From positions 1 through 64,000 of the forward strand of contig NZ_JAATWC010000011.1 of the NCBI RefSeq assembly GCF_012979235.1: DNA of 64,000 nucleotides, read 5' to 3'. This document shows positions 38,610 to 47,760 of the stretch, piece after piece. The DNA comes from Dissulfurirhabdus thermomarina (GTDB taxonomy: Bacteria > Desulfobacterota > Dissulfuribacteria > Dissulfuribacterales > Dissulfurirhabdaceae). A program made the position numbers and the translations under genes. Every line of letters begins with the position of its first letter. Within the stretch, counting starts at the first letter, position 1. A model generated the notes under the pieces. It saw only the letters and a list, made by a program, of their open reading frames with translations, did no database searches and was not told the DNA's origin.

Positions 38610-40023
38610 CGTTTCTGCGGACGGCCCGGACGGGCTGGAACGGGACCTCCACCGAGACGAGGGTGCCCCCGCCCGGGCGCGAGACCACCCGGAAGCTCCC
38701 CCGGAGAAGATCCACCCGCTCGGCCATCCCGGCGAGCCCCAGGCCGAAGCGGGCCTCCCGGGAAGCGGCCGCCACGTCGAACCCCCGGCCGTCGTCCTTG
38801 ACCTGGAGCCGGAGCACCGGGTGCGTCGCCACCATCCGGACGCTGACCCGGCGGGCCCCCGCGTGCTTGACCACGTTGTGGAGCGCCTCCTGCACGATGC
38901 GGAAGAGGTTGATGGCGGTCTCCTCGTCCACCCGGACCCCGGCCATGCCGGCGGTCTGGAAGTCCACCCGCAGCCCGTGCCGCTCCGAGAGCTTGCCGCA
39001 GTACTCCGCGAGTCCCTCCACCAGGCCGAGTCGCTCCACCGCCGCGGGACGGAGGCCGGAAGAGAGCTCCCGCACCGCCCGGATGGAGCCCTCCACGTCC
39101 TCCCGGAGCCGGGCCGCCTGCTCCCCCAGGGGAGAGGCCGCCCCCCCGAGGTCCTCGTGCAACATGTCGAGGCCGATCTTGACGGCGTTCAGGCGCTGGC
39201 CGAGGTCGTCGTGGAGCTCCCGGGAGAGCCGGCGGCGTTCCGCCTCCTGGAGGGTGAGGAGCCGCCGCGACAGCGCCCGGGCGCGCTCTTCCATGGCCTT
39301 GCGAGCGCTGATGTCCCGGGCCACCACCAGCTTGGCGGGCCCTTCCACGCCCGGCATCCGGACGGGAAGCTCGGCCACCGAGAACCAGGCGCCGCTCCGC
39401 CGGTCGCGGCACTCCCAGTGGAAGGCGCCCCCGGGGGTCAAGGTGCCGGGCGGATGGCAGTCGGGGCAGGGCCGCGTCCGCCCCCAGCAGGCCCGGTAGC
39501 AGGGAGACGCGGCCAGATCCGCCCGGGCGTCCTCCTGCATGCGCCGGTTGGCGAAGGCGATCCGGTAGCCCGGGCCCACCACGTAGACACGGTCCTCCAT
39601 GGCATCGAAGAGGAGGGACAGGGTCCGCTGGGAGGCCGCCATGACGTCGGAGATGCGCTTGCACTCCGTGGCGTCGTGGAGGACCCCCATGACGGCGGCC
39701 CCGCCGCCCATGGCCACGCGGCGGGCCCGCACCTCGATCCAGAAGGGATCCCCGCCCCGCCGGCGGGAAGGCTGGCCCCAGGCGACCTCCTCCGAGACAC
39801 CCGACAGGAGCCTGTCGTGGTTCTCCCGGAAGAAATGGGCGCTCGAGGGGTCCGGGTAGACCTCGCCGAGGAAGTCCCGGCCCGCCAGGCAACGGCCGGG
39901 GTCGAGGCCGAAGACCTGGGAGAAACGCGGATTGGCGAAGAGGAGCCGGCCGTCGCGGACCACGTAGAGGCCGTCGGGAAGGCCGTCCGCCACGGCCCGG
40001 AAGAGCGCGTCCCGTTCCGTCAT
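38560..40023 (-). CDS. cytoplasmic PAS-PAS histidine kinase (NarX-type HisKA_3)
   Basis: 487 residues without membrane spans. PAS 1 about 5-125 (LYVVRDGRLLFANPRFSQVFGLDP). PAS 2 about 135-260, which contains a cysteine cluster SPCYRACWGRTRPCPDCH with a CXXCH at its end. HisKA_3 has ERRRLSRELHDDLGQRLNAV (phospho-acceptor His) and the ATPase domain has FRIVQEALHNVVKHA, DDGRGFD and GLGLAGMAERV. It partners the downstream regulator. The cysteines could sense redox state or bind metal; c-type heme is unlikely in the cytoplasm. ATG start at 40023. Confidence 0.9.
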   Translation of the reverse strand: MTERDALFRAVADGLPDGLYVVRDGRLLFANPRFSQVFGLDPGRCLAGRDFLGEVYPDPSSAHFFRENHDRLLSGVSEEVAWGQPSRRRGGDPFWIEVRARRVAMGGGAAVMGVLHDATECKRISDVMAASQRTLSLLFDAMEDRVYVVGPGYRIAFANRRMQEDARADLAASPCYRACWGRTRPCPDCHPPGTLTPGGAFHWECRDRRSGAWFSVAELPVRMPGVEGPAKLVVARDISARKAMEERARALSRRLLTLQEAERRRLSRELHDDLGQRLNAVKIGLDMLHEDLGGAASPLGEQAARLREDVEGSIRAVRELSSGLRPAAVERLGLVEGLAEYCGKLSERHGLRVDFQTAGMAGVRVDEETAINLFRIVQEALHNVVKHAGARRVSVRMVATHPVLRLQVKDDGRGFDVAAASREARFGLGLAGMAERVDLLRGSFRVVSRPGGGTLVSVEVPFQPVRAVRRNGGERRGIQAADRPPGG

Positions 40024-40138
40024 CTCGCCCCGGCGTCTCCTCACCCACCCCAGGACAGTGTGCCCCAAGGCGGCCCGAAAGTCAAAAGGAATGGATATAT
40101 CAGAAAATTTCGCACATTCCGGCCCCTTTTCCCGCCTT

Positions 40139-40172
40139 GCGGGAAATCCCGCCCACCTGGGCCATATACCCC
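40139..40172. promoter_or_regulatory. paired inverted repeats upstream of selenocysteine cytochrome 2
   Basis: GCGGGAAATCCCGC (40139-40152) and GGGCCATATACCCC (40159-40172), centres 20 bp apart (two helical turns), about 200 bp upstream of the sigma-54-type promoter. GGGCCATAT also occurs at 23225. The 671-nt gap 40024-40694 carries no gene that I can support. Confidence 0.42.
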
Positions 40173-40361
40173 GTGATATGCCGCGCCGCAAACGCGATTC
40201 CACCCGCGAGTCACCCCCATCCTTCCCGGGAACCTGGGGCGGTCACCCCATGAAGCTCCGGGCGGCGGCCTTGCCGGCCGGCGGCGGCCGGCCCCTGGAT
40301 CCCCGCGGGGACGGGGCCTTCGAGCCACCGCCCCCCCGGCGGCCGCCGCCGGGTCTGGGGG

Positions 40362-40378
40362 CTGGTACGGCTATTGCC
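40362..40378 (+). promoter_or_regulatory. sigma-54 promoter of selenocysteine cytochrome 2
   Basis: CTGGTACGGCTATTGCC: GG at 40364-40365, GC at 40376-40377, 10 nt apart. One mismatch in the -24 element (T for C) and a perfect TTGC. Start near 40389, leaving a leader of about 300 nt. Confidence 0.68.
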
Positions 40379-40694
40379 TTTACCCTGGACGGCCCTTTCC
40401 CCCGTGATTCCACCGACGGCCGGGGCCGCAACGCCGCCCTCCCCCCATCTCGGGCGGTGCCGCGGGATCGGCCCAGAGGAGGTGATGCACACCGAGTGAT
40501 GCAGCGTGGCGCCGGGCCGCCGGCAGTCGCGCCCCGGCCGGGACGGCGCGGCCCACGGGGTGGATACGCCCCGCCCGCCCGTCCGCCGTGCAGATCATCC
40601 GCGAGTTTCACCGATGAATGGAGGCCGGCCGGCGGCGCCACCGCGAGCGGAGCGCCTTCCGGCGCCGGGCCTTCGGAGAGAGGAGTCAATGGAT

Positions 40695-43600
40695 ATGGAC
40701 ACGAGACGAGGACACCGGGCCTCGGGCCTGTGGCTCGCCGGGAGCCTCCTCGCGGCCTTCGTGCTGGTGGCCGGGACGGCCTTCGCGGCCCATCCCCCCA
40801 TCCAGCTCAAGACCTACGAGGAGCTCGGCGCCATGGACGTCGGCCCGAACATGCCCCTTCCCTACAGCCCGAAGCAGACCTGCAGCACCAGCGGCTGCCA
40901 CGACGGCACCACCGTGGTGAACGGAAAGGTGCTGCTCAGCTACGGCGACATCGAGGCCCATGCCTTCCACTCGCAGCTTGGGAAAGACGAGTGGAAGGAC
41001 ACCGCCGACGGCCAGTTCGACTTGACCGCCAGCAAGCCCTGGAATCAGACCGGGGCCATGTTCGGCAAGTGGTGACCGCCGTCCCTTCGCCAGGTGGCGA
41101 ATTTCATGGATCAGGATCCGGCGACCCCGGGCGTCCAGGACAAGGTCTACGCGGACAACGCGAGCTTCCTGGGCGCCGTGGACATGGCCGCGTGGGACAT
41201 GGCCATGGCCTGCGGCAGCTGCCACGTCGGCGGCGGGTTCGTCGAGAGTGACCGGAACGGCCAGCGGCTCTCCATCCGGGCGCTCACGGACACCACCATC
41301 AACGCCTACATGAACTACGTCTCCGAGGACTGGGACCCGGCCACGGGCCTTCCCAACTTCAGCGTCAAGCGGGCGCCCTGGACCTACCCGGTGGAGCTCG
41401 ACGGCAACACCAGCACCACGGAATGGATGCCCAACGTCCGCGAGATGGACTGCTTCTTCTGCCACCTCGAGGGCTACAACAACATGATGAGCTCGGTCAT
41501 CGTCCAGATGGGCCTCCTGAACGCCGCCCCCATGGCGGGTTCCGGCCTCATGGACATGGCCACGGGCGGCTACAACACGGCCATGGTGGACGCCAACGGC
41601 ACGCTGCTGCCCTGGGTGCTGGACCGGATCAAGGGCACCCCGCCCAGCGACAACTGCCGCCAGTGCCACATCCCGCAGTCCATGGCGACCCTGGCGGACA
41701 TGATGACCAACTTCCTGGCCGCGGCCCCCATGTCGTACAACCCGGCCAATCCCATGTCGCTCACGGGTCTCGAGATGCCGGCCTACGACTTCGACGCACC
41801 GTGGGTGGACGGGACGGGACCGCTCTACTTCAACGCCAGCGACCAGAACGCCATCAAGAAGGCCATGGTGCCCTTCCCGCGCTCCGACTTCTTCAAGCGG
41901 GGCGACATCTGGGACGACGCGAGCCAGGAGGTCCACATCGGGCTCGGGTGCGCGGGCTGCCACATGGACACCGCCTCCCTGAGCCCCGACATGACCCAGT
42001 GCGACCCGGGGAGAGGCTACGGCCGCCTCTCAGGCGTCCGGCCCTCGTCCAGGAACACCGTCAAGCGGTGTGAGCACTGTCACATCACCGGGAAGAACGC
42101 CGACGGCGTGCCCATCCAGACCTTCGGCGCGCCCGACCCCACCCCCGCCCACAAGGCGGCGGGGTTGACGGCCCTCATCACCACGGCCGTGGGCGTCAAG
42201 GACGACGGAAACGGCACCCCCGTGGAATACACCTTCCCGGGCAGCCACCTCGACGTCATCGACTGCACCGTCTGCCACAACCACAAGAAGAGCATGGCGG
42301 TGCGGGCCCTCGACGCCACCAGCGGCAACCGCTACCCCACCATGATCGGGTTCGATCTCTCCAAGGGCATGCTCGGCATGTTCTCCGCGCCGGATCCGTG
42401 GGGGATGTTCGGCGGCGAGCTCCAGGAATGGACCCCGCTCCGGACCTGGTGGCAGAACGGCGACAAGACGCTGCCCGACGGCTCCATCAACACCGCGTGG
42501 CGCCGGAAGATCTACAACATCAACATGATCACCGCGGTGTTCTGGAACAACCGGGACCCCTCGGTGGACGCCAACGGCGACGGCGCCAACGCCACGCCCA
42601 CCAACTTCGACCCGTGGATCCAGCGTGACCTCAAGGCCGGGATGACCTTCGCGGCCAGCGGCTTCGCGCCCATCCCCGTCGGCTTCGGCAGCGATCCTGC
42701 CTACGCCAGCGCCTACGACGCCAACGGCACCTTCACGGGCGCCTGGGACTGGGTCGGCGTCTACGGCGGCAACGTCATCTTCACCCGCCCGGACCAGATC
42801 GCGGCCTACAAGGCCTACCGGACGAGCCTCGGCGGGAAGCCCTGGGACGGCACCGAGCTCCTCTACTTCGGGGCCCCGTTCCAGGTCACCCACAACATCG
42901 CCGACACCAGCCGCTTCGCCCTGGGCAAGCGGCGGGCCGACGGCAGCTACGGCTGCAGCGACTGCCACGCGCCGGGCGCCGGGTTCTTCGACGGCGACTA
43001 CGACATGACCGGAAACGGCGTCAACGCCAGCAAGGTGGGCGCCAACATGATGATGGAGCCCGCCGCCGACTTCGAGGTGACCGGCTACAAGGGGGACCTC
43101 CGGACCGCGTCGGAGCTCCAGACCAAGGACGGCGCGGGTGCCGATCTCCCCTTCGAGGCCAACGTCACCTGCCCGGACAACGACCCCCGCGGTTGCGTCC
43201 AGACCACCGACATGGACCGCGGCGAGGCCCTCTACCCGCACCTGGCGGAGACCGACCCCGCGGGATTTGCGGCCAAGCGGGCCTACCTCACGGACAACGC
43301 CACCATGACGGCGGCCAACTACGGGATCGGCATCGACCCCGTGGCGGTGATCGCGAGCATCAACGGCATCGTCCCAGATGCCAACGGCACCCCCATCGAG
43401 GTGGAAGTGGGCCAGCCCGTGACACTCGCGGCCGACACCACCGTGAACACCGCCGGCACCTTCACCTACAGCTGGATCTCCAGCGACGCGGCGGGGGAGG
43501 TCCTCCCCGGGGCCACGGTCTCGAAGACCTTCTCCACCGTGGGCACCTGGCTCGTCACCCTCAAGGTCACCGACGAGGAGGGAAAGCTCTCCCAGGTCTC

Positions 43601-43916
43601 CCAGAAGGTGAGCGCGGTGGCGCCGGCACCGGCGGCGGACATCTCCTACGTGGGCACCGCAAGCGGCGTCCAGACCATCCGCTTCGCCAACCTGCCCGCC
43701 CACACCATGCTCTACATCTTCTGGGGTGACGGGCTGAAGTCACGGGTCTACGACACCACGTCCCCCAAGGACGTGGACCACGACTTCCGCCTCTACGCCA
43801 AGTACGACAAGGGCGACCACTACGAGTTCAAGGTCACGGCCTACGTCTACGACGGCAGCACCCGGGTGGACGTCAAGCAGGCGGTGATCTCCATACCCAA
43901 GGCCGACAACCCCTAA
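40695..43916 (+). CDS. selenocysteine-containing octaheme cytochrome 2 with PKD-like domain (reads through TGA)
   Basis: Predicted 1073 residues if TGA 41073-41075 is Sec127. The ATG at 40695 is 9 nt after AGGAG; the ATG at 40689 is too close. Signal peptide, then heme 1 as CX4CH (CSTSGCH), then GKW-U-PPSLRQ, CGSCH, CFFCHLEGYN, CRQCH, CAGCH, CEHCH, CTVCH and CSDCHAPGAGFF. D398-F-F-K401-R-G-D parallels the motif in cytochrome 1. PKD-like region from about residue 877, essentially identical in DNA to cytochrome 1. The reading frame is uninterrupted on both sides of the TGA and no SD precedes the second half. Likely exported; function unknown, reduction of a sulfur or nitrogen oxyanion is a guess from the family. 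Confidence 0.85.
41073..41104 (+). promoter_or_regulatory. selenocysteine TGA with SECIS-like hairpin
   Basis: TGA at 41073-41075, 16 nt, then loop AGGT (41092-41095) closed by TTCGCC (41086-41091) and GGCGAA (41096-41101); A-T closure would leave GG as the tip. A G-rich tip at this distance is what SelB recognises in E. coli fdhF. Better paired than the copy at 34971. Confidence 0.68.
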
Positions 43917-43918
43917 CC
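43323..43918 (+). repeat. 596-bp near-identical repeat, copy 2 (PKD-like cassette)
   Basis: Second copy of the segment at 37215-37810. Identity stops abruptly at both ends: upstream the proteins diverge at once, downstream only TAACC is shared. This suggests recent gene conversion or cassette duplication rather than simple ancestry. Confidence 0.9.
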
Positions 43919-43955
43919 AACCTCACGGAAGGGCCAGCACCTTCCTCCAACAGCC

Positions 43956-43987
43956 GGGCCCCGGGGCGATCCCCCGGGGCCCTTTTT
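43956..43987 (+). terminator. intrinsic terminator after cytochrome 2
   Basis: GGGCCCCGGGG (43956-43966) pairs with CCCCGGGGCCC (43972-43982), loop CGATC, then TTTTT at 43983-43987. Confidence 0.92.
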
Positions 43988-44010
43988 CGCCCGGGAGCTC
44001 GGTGGCCCCT

Positions 44011-44026
44011 TGGGTCTTTTGGCCCA
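44011..44026. promoter_or_regulatory. inverted repeat upstream of cytochrome 3
   Basis: TGGG-N8-CCCA at 44011-44026, about 130 bp upstream of the sigma-54-like site. A half-site GGGCCATTT follows at 44032-44040. Weaker than the repeats before the other genes. Confidence 0.25.
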
Positions 44027-44141
44027 GCGGCGGGCCATTTCGCTATGGGAAACGGCCGCCTGGCGGCACCCGGCGGCGCGAGGGCCCCGCCAGCAACCTA
44101 GATCAACTTGAAATAACAAGCATATTCTCCAACGCCGACTT

Positions 44142-44157
44142 CGGCGCCCTTCTTGCT
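44142..44157 (+). promoter_or_regulatory. sigma-54-type promoter of cytochrome 3
   Basis: CGGCGCCCTTCTTGCT: GG at 44143-44144, GC at 44155-44156, 10 nt apart, with a perfect TTGCT and two mismatches in the -24 element. Start near 44168, 50 nt before the ATG. Confidence 0.48.
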
Positions 44158-44216
44158 TTCCCCGGGGCGAGCCGGTGCGGGCGCCGGGCCCCACCGGGAA
44201 GGGAGAGGAGCGCGCG

Positions 44217-47186
44217 ATGGCGAAGAAGATCCTTTTTCTCCTTGTGCTGGCCTGCTCGGTCCTTCCGCCGGCGAGCCGGCTGGCTCTGGCCGACCATCCC
44301 GTCTACGGGGAAGACCCCCGGATGCCCGACCAGATCTACCTCGTCGGCAGGGGCGGCGCCCTGGTGAGCCTCGACGATCCGGCCGACGGGACCTACGACG
44401 GCCTGCCCCCCTACGACCCGGAGGCCACCTGCCGCGGCTGCCACGGTTCCATCTTCAACAACGAGGTGGCCAACTTCCATGCCTGCCTCGGGTGCAACGA
44501 CCTGGTGCTCCCCCGCGGCACCCTCGACCCCGCCCGCCCGTGGATCTTCGGTCCGAGGAAGTTCGGCGGGTGGTGCCCCACCGGTTTCCGGCAGTGGGGC
44601 GACATCACCAAGACCTTCGCCAGCGAGGCGGAGTTCCTGGCCCAGGTGGACATGGGCTTCTACGACTTCATCCTCCAGTGCGGCACCTGCCACGTGGGCG
44701 GCGGCCCGGGGGTGCGCCACCCGCTGACCCTGGCCGAGCACGACGACGTCAACCGGGACCTCTTCTCCCTCACCGTCCAGAACTACTACGTCAAGGACGG
44801 CAACGTGACCCTGGCCAACTGGGTGCAGCTCGGCGGGGGCGGCGCCGGGACCCTGAAGCTCGACTGCCTGGTCTGTCACCTGGAGGGTTACGACATCCTG
44901 GCGAGGAACGAGCAGATCGTCCGGTACGAGAAGTTCAAGAACGCCCCGACGCTGGGGGCGGGCCTGGCCGCCATGGACCCCGCCGCGCCGGACGGCGCCA
45001 GCATGGCCTACGACGCCTTCTACGTGGCGCGCAACGGCAGCAACCACCTCTACCTCGGGCGGAACTTCCTCCAGCGGATCAAGCGCACACCGCCCTCCGC
45101 CAACTGCCTGAACTGCCACATGCCCAGCGTGGTGGAGGGGGAAGACGCGGCGGTCTCCGGTGACGCCTGGAAGCGGGAATTCTTCAACACCGGCACGGTC
45201 CCCAGCGACGACCCCGAGAACCCCGATCCCCTGGCCGCCGCCAACAGGCGCCCGGCCGGCTTCCGCAACGACTTCCTCAAGCGGGGTGCCACCTGGCGCA
45301 CCGACGAGGTGCACAAGTTCATGGAATGCAGCGGCTGCCACCTCCAGACCGCCAAGTTCCAGACCGACAACGCCACGGCCCCCGGCTACCTCCACAGCCC
45401 GGGCAAGGGGTACGACCCCTTGAAGGATCCCATTGGCGGCGAGGGAACGGTCAAGTTCTGCACCGACTGCCACGTCCTCTTCGGAGACCTCGACGGCGAC
45501 GGGGTGAAGGACATCGAGATCTTCGCGCCGCCGGACCCGCGGCCGCGGCACGCGGCGGCGGGGCTCTCCGCGGCCATCATCGGGACCGCCCGCCGGATCG
45601 GGGCCAACGGGCAGGAGGAGACCTTCCGCGGCAGCCACATCGACGTGATCGCCTGCACCGTCTGCCACGTCTGGAAGCAGTACACGGCGGCCCGGGCCTA
45701 CGACTTCAGCACCGGCGGCCGCTTCTACACCTTCGACGGGAACCCGCCGGACGTGGCCGGCGGCCCGGAGACCGTGACCATCGCCTACACCTGGCGCGAG
45801 AACACCCCCGTCCGGGTATTGCCCGACGGCTCGCCGAACCCCATGTGGCGCCGGCAGGTCCATCCCTTCAACTACGTCACCTCCATCTACTGGAACAACA
45901 CGGGCACCAAGGACGCCAACGGCGACGGCTTCCGCTCCGGGGACTCCAACGGCGGCACCACCGTCCTCCTCGACCCCTTCTTCGGCCGGGTGGCCCGCTC
46001 CCACTTCCGTTACGACTTCGTCAACACCGCCAACGACCGGGTGCCCAGCGGGCTGGCGGGGGTCCCCGCCTACGACGAGCGCAGCGAGTGGGCCATGGCC
46101 AACGCGGCCGGCGGGGTCATGTTCACGCGGCCCGGGGAGATCGACGCCTACCAGGCCCTTCTCTCCGGCGAAGACCCCGGCTACGCCCCCCAGCTCCGGC
46201 TGGAGGCGAAGCCCTACCTCCTGGTCCACAACGTGATGCCCATCAAGGGGCCCAACGGGCACGTCCTCGGCAAACCCGTCCGCGACGACGCGGGCAACAT
46301 AGTGGCCTACGGCTGCGGCGACTGCCACGGACCCTCCGGGGTCGTCTACAACGGGGAGGTGAACCTCCTCGGCAAGGGCATCGACATCGCCACCGGCGCG
46401 GAGGCCCCCCTCGCGCTCTCCTGGAGCGATCCGGGCGACGTCTCCGCCGAGGCCGAGTACTGGGATGCGTTCGGCAACCGCCACGTGCTGGACTGCACAT
46501 CGGGCAGCACGCTCCGGAACCCGAGGCGCTACGAGCTGTTGGGATTGTCCGCCACCGAGGCGGCCGGCCTGGACCTAGTCACCGCGGCGGACAACGGGAT
46601 CGGGGTGGACCCCGTGGCGGTGATCGCGAGCATCAACGGCACCGTCCCCGACGGGAGCGGCACCCCCATCACGGTCCGGGTGGGCGAGCCCGTGACGCTC
46701 GCGGCGGACACCAGCGTGAACACCGCCGGCTACATCGACTACGGATGGATCTCCAGCGATGCGGCGGGGGAGGTCCTCCCCGGGGCCACGGTCTCGAAGA
46801 CCTTCTCCACCGTGGGCACCTGGCTCGTCACCCTCAAGGTGACCGACGAGGAGGGAAAGCTCGCCCAGGTCTCCCAGGAGGTGAACGCCGTCAACCTACC
46901 GGCGGCGGACATCTCCTACGTGGGAACCGTAAGCGGCGTCCAGACCATCCGCTTCGCCAACCTTCCGGCCCACACCATGCTCTACATCTTCTGGGGGGAC
47001 GGGCTGAAGTCACGGGTCTACGACACCGTCTCACCCAAGGACGTGGACCACGACTTCCGCCTCTACGCCAAGTACGACAAGGGCGACCACTACGAGTTCA
47101 AGGTCACGGCCTACGTCTACGACGGCAGCACCCGGGTGGACGTCAAGCAGGCGGTGGTCTCCATCCCCAAGGCGGACAACCCCTGA
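44217..47186 (+). CDS. octaheme cytochrome 3, cysteine paralogue of the selenoproteins
   Basis: 989 residues, uninterrupted. Signal peptide, heme 1 CRGCH, a degenerate CLGCN, then GGW-C120-PTGFRQ where the other two have the TGA. Then CGTCHVGGG, CLVCHLEGYD, CLNCH, CSGCH, CTDCH, CTVCH and CGDCH (eight CXXCH in all). D352-F-L-K355-R-G is conserved. PKD-like domains from about residue 794 are related to, but not identical with, the other copies. GGGAGAGGAG precedes the ATG. Motif order (Cys/Sec before heme 2, DxxK after heme 4) fits the octaheme tetrathionate reductase family. This gene fixes the reading of the TGA codons in its neighbours. Confidence 0.9.
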   Translation: MAKKILFLLVLACSVLPPASRLALADHPVYGEDPRMPDQIYLVGRGGALVSLDDPADGTYDGLPPYDPEATCRGCHGSIFNNEVANFHACLGCNDLVLPRGTLDPARPWIFGPRKFGGWCPTGFRQWGDITKTFASEAEFLAQVDMGFYDFILQCGTCHVGGGPGVRHPLTLAEHDDVNRDLFSLTVQNYYVKDGNVTLANWVQLGGGGAGTLKLDCLVCHLEGYDILARNEQIVRYEKFKNAPTLGAGLAAMDPAAPDGASMAYDAFYVARNGSNHLYLGRNFLQRIKRTPPSANCLNCHMPSVVEGEDAAVSGDAWKREFFNTGTVPSDDPENPDPLAAANRRPAGFRNDFLKRGATWRTDEVHKFMECSGCHLQTAKFQTDNATAPGYLHSPGKGYDPLKDPIGGEGTVKFCTDCHVLFGDLDGDGVKDIEIFAPPDPRPRHAAAGLSAAIIGTARRIGANGQEETFRGSHIDVIACTVCHVWKQYTAARAYDFSTGGRFYTFDGNPPDVAGGPETVTIAYTWRENTPVRVLPDGSPNPMWRRQVHPFNYVTSIYWNNTGTKDANGDGFRSGDSNGGTTVLLDPFFGRVARSHFRYDFVNTANDRVPSGLAGVPAYDERSEWAMANAAGGVMFTRPGEIDAYQALLSGEDPGYAPQLRLEAKPYLLVHNVMPIKGPNGHVLGKPVRDDAGNIVAYGCGDCHGPSGVVYNGEVNLLGKGIDIATGAEAPLALSWSDPGDVSAEAEYWDAFGNRHVLDCTSGSTLRNPRRYELLGLSATEAAGLDLVTAADNGIGVDPVAVIASINGTVPDGSGTPITVRVGEPVTLAADTSVNTAGYIDYGWISSDAAGEVLPGATVSKTFSTVGTWLVTLKVTDEEGKLAQVSQEVNAVNLPAADISYVGTVSGVQTIRFANLPAHTMLYIFWGDGLKSRVYDTVSPKDVDHDFRLYAKYDKGDHYEFKVTAYVYDGSTRVDVKQAVVSIPKADNP

Positions 47187-47209
47187 GCCGGTTCGCCGGC
47201 CTGCCGCAC

Positions 47210-47246
47210 GCGGGGGCCCGGCCGTCCGGCCGGGCCCCCGCCTTTT
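47210..47246 (+). terminator. intrinsic terminator after cytochrome 3
   Basis: GCGGGGGCCCGGCC (47210-47223) pairs over 14 bp with GGCCGGGCCCCCGC (47228-47241), 4-nt loop, then CTTTTC. It closes the cytochrome region. Confidence 0.88.
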
Positions 47247-47259
47247 CGACAAGTGTCAA

Positions 47260-47303
47260 GGGACGCCAACTTTTACGAAGTTAGGGGACGTCAAGTTTTA
47301 CGA
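47260..47303. repeat. tandem 19-bp direct repeat at the edge of an AT-rich island
   Basis: GGGACGCCAACTTTTACGA (47260-47278) and GGGACGTCAAGTTTTACGA (47285-47303), two mismatches, 25-bp period. It marks the left border of a low-GC segment (about 47250-47820). It may be a remnant of a mobile element end; no transposase is visible. Confidence 0.6.
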
Positions 47304-47387
47304 TTCCCGTCCGTGGGTCTTGGCCGCGAGGGCTTCACCCCTGGCGGCCGGGCAGGCGGAAAAGAAAGTTTGCTGTACATACAGCTG

Positions 47388-47399
47388 ACACATATGTGT
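47388..47399. repeat. perfect 12-bp palindrome in the AT-rich island
   Basis: ACACATATGTGT, just after CTGTACATACAG. Could be an operator or element end; nothing further can be said. Confidence 0.4.
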
Positions 47400-47487
47400 A
47401 GTCTCCTCCTTTAGCGGTAATTTAGTCTGCGGGCTCAAATGCTTCAGTATGGGCGATGAGACCTTTCTTCAAAAGGATATCTAAGTG

Positions 47488-47760
47488 TTACCCAACTTCA
47501 GATTTGGTTAGCGACAACCCTGAGATAAAGGCGTCAATGACCACCATTGCACCAGAATCAAAAAAGGGCATCAGTATTTTGAGAGTGGTGTCACTTAATT
47601 CTGCTTTTGTCTGTTGGACAGCCTCATGTTTTTCTGATTTCATTCCATGAATACTTTTACGTGTCTCTTTTTGATCTTCTTTGTTTCTAAACTTGTCCCA
47701 GAAAAAGCATACAGATGAGATTACCCCAAGCAATGTTGCGATGGCCAGCGAAATTTCCAT
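47488..47760 (-). CDS. hypothetical small membrane protein
   Basis: 90 residues: one N-terminal membrane segment (ISLAIATLLGVISSVCFFW), a charged middle (KFRNKEDQKETRKSIHGMKSEKH) and a mildly hydrophobic end. I do not recognise it. Base and codon use are AT-rich and quite unlike every neighbour, which points to horizontal origin. There is no clear SD before the ATG. The rest of the 866-nt gap 47187-48052 contains the repeats listed and no other gene I can support. Could be non-coding by chance, but such a long open frame in AT-rich DNA favours a real gene. Confidence 0.45.
   Translation of the reverse strand: MEISLAIATLLGVISSVCFFWDKFRNKEDQKETRKSIHGMKSEKHEAVQQTKAELSDTTLKILMPFFDSGAMVVIDAFISGLSLTKSEVG

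Noticed and set aside
39440-39500. CXXCH in the PAS kinase as a c-type heme site
   Set aside because: The kinase has no signal peptide or membrane span, and c-type heme is attached outside the cytoplasm.
34971-41075. TGA read as tryptophan (alternative genetic code)
   Set aside because: Other genes in the window end cleanly with TGA in 4-bp overlaps, and the third paralogue has Cys, not Trp, at this place; Trp precedes it as TGG.
47456-47650. Plus-strand open frame in the AT-rich island
   Set aside because: Overlaps the better minus-strand frame, lacks an SD and shows no coherent protein features.
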